NCBI GenBank assembly: GCA_964622275.1
Contig: CAZUMX010000017.1
Coordinates: 1-20,894 of the forward strand
Length of the DNA stretch: 20,894 bases
Source of the DNA: CAYPEZ01 sp964622275
Lineage (GTDB): Bacteria > Patescibacteriota > Minisyncoccia > Phycocordibacterales > UBA6899
Direction of reading: 5' to 3'
Part shown: positions 16,345-20,763 of the stretch, in pieces
Layout: each line of letters opens with the position of its first letter
Numbering within the stretch: the first letter of the stretch is position 1
The notes under the pieces: model-generated
What the model was told of the DNA's origin: nothing
Databases searched by the model: none
What the model saw: only the letters and a program-made list of their open reading frames with translations
Translations under genes and position numbers: made by a program

Positions 16345-16391
16345 GGTGACTAAATGAATAAGTACGACCAGAAAAGATTGATCGATACCCT

Positions 16392-16397
16392 AGTATA
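16392..16397 (-). promoter_or_regulatory. Candidate -10 element for the membrane/secreted protein pair
   Basis: TATACT on the minus strand lies about 48 nt before the 16344 ATG. The -35 region at 17-18 nt spacing is weak, so this is only a candidate. Confidence 0.4.
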
Positions 16398-16491
16398 CTC
16401 CAGTGAGGGGATAATCGTTACACAAAAGACTGATTGCGAAGACTCTCCTAATATGAGAATCTGTAGTATCCCACCCGTAGCTCAGTTGGTA

Positions 16492-16601
16492 AGCCAGCAC
16501 GCTATGGCGTGGCCAGGCTTGCTTGTTCGCTGAAGAGTCGCCCACCGGCGACACAGACAAGACCCATCTTCCTGATAGAATCAGGAAGATGGACGCGAAT
16601 A
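16492..16601 (+). other. Hairpin-rich insert in the D-loop of the interrupted tRNA
   Basis: This 110-nt insert contains three strong hairpins: CACGC/GCGTG with loop TATG (16498-16511), GTCGCC/GGCGAC with loop CACC (16537-16552), and a perfect 13-bp hairpin with loop AGA (16564-16592). A closing helix TTCGC/GCGAA (16526-16530 with 16595-16599) surrounds the last two. It can be lengthened by CTTGCT (16518-16523) pairing with AGCAAG (16603-16608), which would compete with the tRNA D-stem. A TA dinucleotide stands at each edge (16490-16491 and 16600-16601). I recognise no known RNA family. Confidence 0.55.
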
Positions 16602-16616
16602 GAGCAAGTCGTCTTA

Positions 16617-16675
16617 CAAAAGGCAGCAAGGGATAGATAGAAGCTTGCTTCTATCTGAACCGAGTGAACCTTTTG
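16617..16675 (+). other. 59-nt inverted-ended hairpin element in the anticodon-loop insert
   Basis: The element begins CAAAAGG and ends CCTTTTG, a 7-bp closing stem that becomes 8 with the flanking A/T. It encloses a 9-bp hairpin AGATAGAAG/CTTCTATCT with loop CTTG (16635-16656). It is flanked by TA on both sides (16615-16616 and 16676-16677). It forms the first half of the anticodon-loop insert, and the second half is the inner tRNA with its extended stem. Confidence 0.5.
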
Positions 16676-16787
16676 TATGGTTTGAGGTTTTTGTGCGCCC
16701 TTAGCTCAGCTTGGTAGAGCAACCGTCTTATACACGGTCGGTCCTTGGTTCAAATCCAAGAGGGCGCACAAAAAACTTAAACCCATA
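16676..16787 (+). repeat. Imperfect inverted repeat enclosing the tRNA-Ile
   Basis: The flanks of the inner tRNA are complementary. 16676-16694 pairs with 16768-16787 with one G-A mismatch, one G-U pair and one bulged C, and this helix runs straight into the 7-bp acceptor stem. The total is about 25 bp with the tRNA arms at the tip. In RNA this puts the tRNA at the end of a long stem; in DNA it is an inverted repeat. Confidence 0.75.
16695..16768 (+). tRNA. tRNA-Ile (anticodon TAT/UAU)
   Basis: This is a complete 74-nt cloverleaf. Acceptor GCGCCCT/AGGGCGC, TA, D-arm GCTC-AGCTTGGTA-GAGC, A26, anticodon arm ACCGT-CTTATAC-ACGGT, variable loop CGGTC, T-arm CTTGG-TTCAAAT-CCAAG and discriminator A73. 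All stems are fully Watson-Crick. The anticodon is TAT at 16729-16731, which reads the rare Ile codon AUA directly; most bacteria use CAU modified by TilS. CCA is not encoded. The acceptor stem continues outward into the flanks for 18 more base pairs (16676-16694 with 16768-16787). The gene sits inside the anticodon-loop insert of another, related tRNA-like gene. Confidence 0.9.
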
Positions 16788-16833
16788 TACACGACTGGTC
16801 CTTGGTTCGAGTCCAAGCGGGTGGACATTGAGA

Positions 16834-16865
16834 CGAACAAACCCCACCTGCGTGGGGTTTGTTCG
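16834..16865 (+). terminator. Hairpin after the tRNA locus, likely terminator
   Basis: A perfect 14-bp stem (CGAACAAACCCCAC / GTGGGGTTTGTTCG) with loop CTGC starts nine nt after the outer tRNA segment ends. The T-rich part lies in the stem rather than after it, so termination is likely but not certain. It would work similarly on both strands. Confidence 0.6.
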
Positions 16866-16867
16866 CG

Positions 16868-17077
16868 TAATGTCGGGCGGAGCCATGCCGTATCACGGCA
16901 GGCGAGCCGTGGCAACGAGCACTTAGCAGATTGCGAGCAGTGCGGAGCAATATGCTTTGTGACTCGTGCCCAAAGACACCAAAAGACCTGTGTGTTCGTG
17001 ACGATAAAATCTACTCTGCCCTAAACCTATCATCCGAGGACTAGTGACCTGCCTGCGCAGGCAGGCTGATGACGATG
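16868..17077. other. Non-coding stretch with several inverted repeats
   Basis: I see no credible gene here. The stretch holds a hairpin TGCCGT-ATC-ACGGCA near 16887-16901. A possible larger stem pairs GGCA-CGAG (16911-16919, one bulged A) with CTCGTGCC (16963-16970), enclosing ATTGC/GCAAT (16930-16934 with 16947-16951). Near the end lies the 18-nt palindrome described separately. It could be a second small structured RNA or debris of inserted repeats. Confidence 0.35.
17048..17065. repeat. 18-nt perfect palindrome CCTGCCTGCGCAGGCAGG
   Basis: This exact self-complementary sequence lies 12 nt beyond the ftsH stop codon. It may act as a processing or termination hairpin for ftsH or be one copy of a dispersed palindromic repeat. 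No T-run follows it on the minus strand. Confidence 0.6.
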
Positions 17078-19135
17078 TTATTTCCTCCCTTTCTTCCCTT
17101 TCCGGGGGTCGAAATGTTCCGTGTGAATCGTCTCGTGAGTGATGGTGGTCGCTTGTGGAATCACTGGTGGCTCAGCTGACACCTCTGAAGGATTCCCCTC
17201 TTCTCGTGCGACAGAAATGATTTTTTCTTCCTCTCTATGCGCAAGTTTGATGCCGTGAAGCTTCACGAGGGTTTCATACTCTTTCTGTTCGAGTGTCTCT
17301 TTTGCGATGAGTTCTTCTGCAATGGCATCAAGAACCTTGCGATGCGTTGAGAGAAGATCTCGAGCTTTGGCAAGCGCCTCGTTCATGATCTTTGAAACCT
17401 CTTGGTCGATCTTCGCTGACACATGTTCAGAATAATCACGCTCCATGGCTGATGCACCACGCAGATATCCACTGTCCATTGTCTCAAGTGCGACTGGACC
17501 AATCTCTGTCGACATCCCAAAGCGAGCAACCATACTGCGCGCAAGGTTCGTGGCAACCTGAAGATCGTTTGATGGACCCGTGGTGAGATCGTCAAAGACC
17601 ATGAGCTCTGCCATATACCCACCCAACGAGACCACAATATCATCAAGAAACTCTTTCCGTGTATGGAAGCGGCGCTCCTCAATAGGAAGCTTGAGCGTAT
17701 AGCCTGCGGCATGACCTCGAGAAATGATAGAGATCTTGTGGACTGGATCCGCAAAAGGAAGGAGTGATGCCAAGAGTGCGTGACCACCTTCATGATAGGC
17801 AGTGATGCGCTTCTCCTTGTCTGAGAGTACATGGCTCTTGCGCTCTGGACCAATCATCACCTTCTCGATCGAACGAATGAGGTCATACTGCCCGATCTTC
17901 TTGCGATTTTCACGAGCCGCAAGAATGGCGCCTTCATTCATGAGGGAGTACAGGTCTGCTCCTGAGAACCCTGGTGTTCGTTCTGCAACGACACGCAGAT
18001 TTACATCCTCAGCAAGCGGCTTCTTCTTGGCATGGACTTTGATGATCTCTTCACGGTCTGCAAGGTCTGGAAGTTCAAGGACCACACGACGGTCAAAGCG
18101 GCCTGGTCGCTGAAGTGCTGGATCAAGGACATCTGGGCGATTGGTCGCTGCCATCACGATCACTTTTTCGTTTGGCTCAAATCCATCCATCTCGACGAGA
18201 ATCTGATTGAGTGTTTGTTCGCGCTCATCGTTTCCTCCCCCGATCCCCCCGCCACGGACGCGCCCCACGGCATCGATCTCATCGATGAAGATGATTGCCG
18301 GTGCTTCCTTTTTGACCATACGGAAAAGATCGCGCACACGGGATGCACCGACACCGACAAACATTTCAACGAATTCACTTCCAGAGAGATGAAAGAATGG
18401 CACATGTGCTTCTCCCGCTACCGCACGAGCAAGCAGTGTCTTTCCTGTTCCTGGAGCGCCCATGAGAAGCACGCCCTTAGGGATCTGCGCACCGATATCA
18501 AGAAACTTCTTGGGATGCTTGAGAAAATCCACGATTTCAGAAAGTTCCTCCTTCGCCTCTTTGACACCAGCAATGTCTTTGAAGGTCACCTTCTGGGCCG
18601 TATCGTCAGGATAAATGACACGCGCTTTTGATTGACCAAACGAGAACGCCTGCATGCCAGCGCCCCCCTTCACTTGGCGGGAGAGGTACCAAATGAGAAT
18701 AAGCAGAAAGAGAATGGGGATGAGGATTGGTGCAAGATTCGCAAACCAGTACCCAAAACCACTAGGATTCTGAATATCTATTTTGACAGCGGAGAGCTCT
18801 TCGCTCGTGACACCATAGTTTTTGAGTGTATCCGAAAGACTCGATTCAGGCTCTTTCTTTGAGATCTTTTCTGCGCCATCTTCATACTTTGCGACGAGCT
18901 TTGATCCTTCGACTTGAATAGTATCAACCTTCCCGTCACGTACATCTGAAGCAATCTCAGACAACGATACCTGTGAAGGTGTTTTGCTCAAATCAGAAAA
19001 GAGACCATAACCAATAACAAAAAGGAGAAAGATAAGAAAAATCGTCACTGAGTTTCTCCACATCGGTGGCGGTAGCGGAACATCTTTTTTGCCGTCTTCG
19101 CGAGGACGGAGTGGGTTCATTTTTTCGAAATCCAT
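17078..19135 (-). CDS. ftsH: ATP-dependent zinc metalloprotease FtsH
   Basis: This 685-residue, membrane-anchored AAA protease degrades misassembled membrane proteins and short-lived regulators. It has a first membrane helix at ~27-45, an extracytoplasmic domain at ~46-125 and a second helix at ~128-151. AAA motifs are Walker A GAPGTGKT (226-233), Walker B FIDEID (283-288) and the second region of homology ATNRPDVLDPALQRPGRFDR. The zinc site is HEGGH (448-452) with the third-ligand segment TTGPSNDL. The C-terminus is a charged, basic tail ending KGKKGRK. Start codons at 19135 (MDFEKM) or 19120 (MNPLRP) are possible, and neither has a Shine-Dalgarno sequence. An extended -10 TGTTATACT ends 10 nt before the first, so the mRNA may be leaderless. 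Confidence 0.97.
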   Translation of the reverse strand: MDFEKMNPLRPREDGKKDVPLPPPMWRNSVTIFLIFLLFVIGYGLFSDLSKTPSQVSLSEIASDVRDGKVDTIQVEGSKLVAKYEDGAEKISKKEPESSLSDTLKNYGVTSEELSAVKIDIQNPSGFGYWFANLAPILIPILFLLILIWYLSRQVKGGAGMQAFSFGQSKARVIYPDDTAQKVTFKDIAGVKEAKEELSEIVDFLKHPKKFLDIGAQIPKGVLLMGAPGTGKTLLARAVAGEAHVPFFHLSGSEFVEMFVGVGASRVRDLFRMVKKEAPAIIFIDEIDAVGRVRGGGIGGGNDEREQTLNQILVEMDGFEPNEKVIVMAATNRPDVLDPALQRPGRFDRRVVLELPDLADREEIIKVHAKKKPLAEDVNLRVVAERTPGFSGADLYSLMNEGAILAARENRKKIGQYDLIRSIEKVMIGPERKSHVLSDKEKRITAYHEGGHALLASLLPFADPVHKISIISRGHAAGYTLKLPIEERRFHTRKEFLDDIVVSLGGYMAELMVFDDLTTGPSNDLQVATNLARSMVARFGMSTEIGPVALETMDSGYLRGASAMERDYSEHVSAKIDQEVSKIMNEALAKARDLLSTHRKVLDAIAEELIAKETLEQKEYETLVKLHGIKLAHREEEKIISVAREEGNPSEVSAEPPVIPQATTITHETIHTEHFDPRKGKKGRK

Positions 19136-19144
19136 AATGCGGAC

Positions 19145-19153
19145 AGTATAACA
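19145..19153 (-). promoter_or_regulatory. Extended -10 promoter element of ftsH
   Basis: TGTTATACT on the minus strand matches an extended -10 (TGn plus TATACT). The -35 region is weak, as often with this type. The expected start point is near 19138, only ~3 nt before the ATG at 19135 or ~18 nt before the ATG at 19120. Confidence 0.55.
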
Positions 19154-19175
19154 GAGCATACGTGTATGAAAAGAA

Positions 19176-19203
19176 ATACCCGACGCCTTACAGCGCCGGG
19201 TAT
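19176..19203 (-). terminator. Intrinsic terminator of the 92-residue orphan gene
   Basis: The stem ATACCCG-x-CGC pairs with GCG-x-CGGGTAT (one internal mismatch) around a 6-nt loop. On the minus strand it is followed by a T-rich TTCTTTTC. It lies 10 nt after the stop at 19214 and just upstream of the ftsH promoter, so it separates the two genes. Confidence 0.75.
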
Positions 19204-19213
19204 ATTGGGGGTC

Positions 19214-19492
19214 TTAGTTGAAGACCTGCTTTCCTGCGGGGAGGTCCCGTGGGTCAGCCCAGCTCTTGAACCCCTGAGGGACCTCGATGATTCGAGCCTC
19301 GATCATCCGGGTGGCACCCAAAAGGGCAACCCAGACATTCTTCGATCCTGTCTGCTTGTCCCACCGCCTCCTTACGAGAAGACTCTCGGCTGCAGACATG
19401 TCGTTAAAGGGTCCGAAGTGAGAAAAATCCGGGTCTCCAAGAAACTTCAGAGATCCGTCGATCTCATGCGTGATCTTTATGGCTAAAACCAT
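19214..19492 (-). CDS. Hypothetical protein, 92 residues
   Basis: I do not recognise this protein. The start at 19492 is firm because AGGAG stands 8 nt upstream and a near-consensus promoter lies beyond it. The sequence is MVLAIKITHEIDGSL, then a DPDFSHFGPFND turn-rich part, SAAESLLVRRRWDKQTGSK, a hydrophobic strand NVWVALLGATRMIEARIIEV, and PQGFKSWADPRDLPAGKQVFN. No signal peptide or membrane helix is present, so it is probably a small soluble cytoplasmic protein. It is monocistronic, with its own promoter and terminator, and divergent from smpB with overlapping -35 boxes. That hints at co-regulation or promoter competition with ribosome rescue. Confidence 0.8.
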   Translation of the reverse strand: MVLAIKITHEIDGSLKFLGDPDFSHFGPFNDMSAAESLLVRRRWDKQTGSKNVWVALLGATRMIEARIIEVPQGFKSWADPRDLPAGKQVFN

Positions 19493-19523
19493 GTGATAGC
19501 TCCTGTGAAAAGAATCTATACAG

Positions 19524-19552
19524 AAAATAGCACTAAAATCACGTGTTGTCAA
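19524..19552 (-). promoter_or_regulatory. Promoter of the 92-residue orphan gene
   Basis: On the minus strand the -35 is a perfect TTGACA (19552-19547), the spacer is 17 nt and the -10 is TATTTT (19529-19524). A leader of ~25 nt then carries AGGAG before the ATG. The -35 box overlaps that of smpB on the other strand. Confidence 0.8.
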
Positions 19553-19574
19553 CGTGCTCATGGTGTCGTATGAT
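19546..19574 (+). promoter_or_regulatory. Promoter of smpB
   Basis: The -35 is TTGTCA (19546-19551), the spacer is 17 nt and the -10 is TATGAT (19569-19574). The predicted start point (~19581) is one or two bases from the smpB ATG at 19583, so the mRNA is probably leaderless. An AGG lies before the ATG but would not be transcribed if this promoter is used. Confidence 0.7.
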
Positions 19575-19582
19575 AGGTATTC

Positions 19583-20020
19583 ATGTCGATTGCCGAAAAC
19601 CGCAAAGCCTATTTCAACTACGAGATCCTCGAGAAATACGAGGCGGGATTGGCTTTGACCGGAGCTGAGGTGAAATCACTTCGCAAAGGCCAGGTCTCGA
19701 TGGACGGAGCGTTCGTGTCCTTTCGCCAGGGGCTACCCCGTATTGTGGGAATGCACATCACCCCTTACCAGCCAGGCAACCCATCAGCTGATGGCGATCC
19801 TCGACGCGAGCGCGCACTGCTCCTCAACAAGTCAGAGCTCGCTGAGCTAGCAGAACGTAGTGAGTCGCAAGGACTTGCTGTCATCCCCCTTGCTGTCTAT
19901 ATCAAAGGTCGTCGCATCAAACTCTCGATTGGACTCGCGCGTGGAAAAAAGAAATACGACAAACGTGAGACACTGAAAAAACGAGATGCCGAGCGTGACA
20001 TGCGCCGAGTATTAAAATAA
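19583..20020 (+). CDS. smpB: SsrA-binding protein SmpB
   Basis: This 145-residue protein is a normal-length SmpB. It opens with the AENRKAYFNYEILEKYEAGL strand and the signature LTGAEVKSLRKGQVSMDGAF, followed by the GMHITPYQPGN segment and ERALLLNKSEL. VIPLAVYIKGRRIKLSIGLARGKK-type residues complete the OB-like fold. The C-terminal tail KKYDKRETLKKRDAERDMRR becomes helical in the mRNA channel. SmpB binds tmRNA and brings it to ribosomes stalled on broken mRNA. Its partner gene ssrA begins ~740 nt downstream, beyond two small minus-strand genes. It has its own promoter and a strong terminator. Confidence 0.97.
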   Translation: MSIAENRKAYFNYEILEKYEAGLALTGAEVKSLRKGQVSMDGAFVSFRQGLPRIVGMHITPYQPGNPSADGDPRRERALLLNKSELAELAERSESQGLAVIPLAVYIKGRRIKLSIGLARGKKKYDKRETLKKRDAERDMRRVLK

Positions 20021-20025
20021 AAAAG

Positions 20026-20054
20026 ACCACCCGAGCGTTATGCCGGGTGGTTTT
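20026..20054. terminator. Bidirectional terminator between smpB and the small membrane gene pair
   Basis: An 8-bp stem ACCACCCG/CGGGTGGT has a 10-nt loop. It is followed by TTTT on the plus strand and, read on the minus strand, by CTTTTTTATTTTA. It serves smpB and the convergent gene ending at 20058. Confidence 0.85.
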
Positions 20055-20057
20055 GAT

Positions 20058-20357
20058 TTACTTCCACCTCTTGGGAGGTGGAGCTGCGTACCGATGCTTT
20101 CGATACGCATGGCGATCGATAAATTTTTTCTTCTGAGGGCTCCGAGGTGAAATCTTTCGTTCGACCTCGGGCACCCTGTATGCCGGAAACACGGGCTCGT
20201 GCTTCTCCGGCAGCGGAACAGGACTCTGTGGTGTCGTCAGGGCAACTAGAGCCAGGAGCCCTTGATGCCCGAGTATTCTACGCATGACTTCGGTCTCCTG
20301 CACGACTCCAGCCAGGACTCCCCTGACAAGGATGCATGCAATGCAGACACTCATCAT
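20058..20357 (-). CDS. Small basic, Pro-rich protein with hydrophobic N-terminus, unknown function
   Basis: I do not recognise this 99-residue protein. The N-terminus has a short hydrophobic helix (MMSVCIACILVRGVLAG), and a second hydrophobic stretch (HQGLLALVAL) lies at ~31-40. The rest is Pro-rich and strongly basic (SPVPLPEKHEPVFPAY, then SPRSPQKKKFIDRHAYRKHR, ending PPPKRWK). The start ATG overlaps the stop of the preceding gene as ATGA (20354-20357), which indicates translational coupling. An internal ATG at residue 25 (MRRILGHQGLL) could be the real start with a signal-like segment. The open frame continues upstream to 20627, but that part is out-of-frame reading of the preceding gene. 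It may bind nucleic acid or the cell envelope; neither is shown. Confidence 0.6.
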   Translation of the reverse strand: MMSVCIACILVRGVLAGVVQETEVMRRILGHQGLLALVALTTPQSPVPLPEKHEPVFPAYRVPEVERKISPRSPQKKKFIDRHAYRKHRYAAPPPKRWK

Positions 20358-20587
20358 TCCGTCACCCCCATCCTCGAAATTGCTTCGAGGTCCCGGATCA
20401 GAGCCAGGTTGTTCCACCCGACATTGAGTGTGATCAGCCCGACGATGGCAGTGATGGTGGGAACGAGCCCACCCAGATAGCCCTGAATCAGGGGCCCATC
20501 CGTGGTCCCGAACTGGATACCGTAGTACCCAGAGAACACGATCAGGAAGGCCCCCATGACGACAAAAAGCATGCTCAGAAACTTCAT
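20354..20587 (-). CDS. Small two-helix membrane protein, unknown function
   Basis: This 77-residue protein has two predicted membrane helices: FLSMLFVVMGAFLIVFSGYY (~3-22) and a second in the GGLVPTITAIVGLITLNVGW stretch (~39-58). A short polar loop joins them, and the C-terminal tail is charged (NLALIRDLEAISRMGVTE). The start at 20587 is chosen because GAGGTG lies ~8 nt upstream; an ATG at 20599 is possible but lacks that spacing. A near-perfect sigma-70 promoter precedes it. It is co-translated with the following basic protein through an ATGA overlap. No family was recognised. The pair lies between smpB and ssrA on the opposite strand, so the rescue genes are not in one operon. Confidence 0.75.
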   Translation of the reverse strand: MKFLSMLFVVMGAFLIVFSGYYGIQFGTTDGPLIQGYLGGLVPTITAIVGLITLNVGWNNLALIRDLEAISRMGVTE

Positions 20588-20618
20588 AGAACACCTCATT
20601 GTTTGAGTTCCGCTCTAT

Positions 20619-20646
20619 ATTATACAAGATAATATTCCATTGTCAA
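20619..20646 (-). promoter_or_regulatory. Consensus promoter of the small membrane gene pair
   Basis: Both hexamers are perfect on the minus strand: TTGACA (20646-20641), a 16-nt spacer, and TATAAT (20624-20619). This is the strongest promoter in the window. A leader of ~25 nt contains GAGGTG before the 20587 ATG. Confidence 0.85.
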
Positions 20647-20728
20647 ACACTTCATAGACCTTGCAAACAAAGGGTTTTTCTAAGACATCCCTGTGGCATT
20701 GCCCACCGCAGAGAACACACGGCAATAC

Positions 20729-20756
20729 TTGATTTTTGTACAAAATGTGATATACT
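20729..20756 (+). promoter_or_regulatory. Promoter of ssrA
   Basis: TTGATT (20729-20734), a 16-nt spacer and TATACT (20751-20756), with TG in the extended -10 position. It ends 8 nt before the expected tmRNA 5' end at ~20764. The ~80 nt before it, back to 20647, show no gene. Confidence 0.75.
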
Positions 20757-20763
20757 ATTCCGA

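Larger units (their letters stand above)
16471..16825 (+). other. Interrupted tRNA-Ile(UAU)-like gene in three segments
   Basis: Three separated pieces, in order, rebuild a 74-nt cloverleaf. Segment 1 (16471-16491) is acceptor CCACCCG, TA, D-stem GCTC and D-loop AGTTGGTA. Segment 2 (16602-16616) is D-stem GAGC, AA, anticodon stem GTCGT and CTTA. Segment 3 (16788-16825) is TAC, ACGAC, TGGTC, T-arm CTTGG-TTCGAGT-CCAAG, acceptor CGGGTGG and A73. All stems pair by Watson-Crick rules: acceptor 7/7, D 4/4, anticodon 5/5, T 5/5. The joined loop CTTATAC has anticodon TAT. The breaks fall in the D-loop (16492-16601) and inside the anticodon (16617-16787). I see no group I or II intron core. It may be a spliced tRNA of a new type, or a tRNA pseudogene broken by hairpin-forming inserts. 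CCA is not encoded. Confidence 0.65.

Noticed and set aside
16492..16787. Group I intron in the outer tRNA
   Set aside because: I could not find the conserved P7-type core (such as GACTA with TAGTCC partners), the D-loop insert is too short, and two inserts are present. A covariance-model search would settle it.
16492..16787. Group II intron in the outer tRNA
   Set aside because: No domain V-like hairpin with the catalytic triad and no reverse transcriptase gene.
16390..17024. Several short ORFs across the tRNA locus
   Set aside because: They read through tRNA arms and hairpins and have no start signals or recognisable composition.
16868..17077. RNase P RNA, 6S RNA or 4.5S RNA in the non-coding stretch
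   Set aside because: None of the conserved sequence blocks of these RNAs could be seen.
20358..20627. Longer 189-residue frame on the minus strand
   Set aside because: Its first part is an out-of-frame reading of the two-helix membrane protein; only the part after the ATGA overlap looks genuine.
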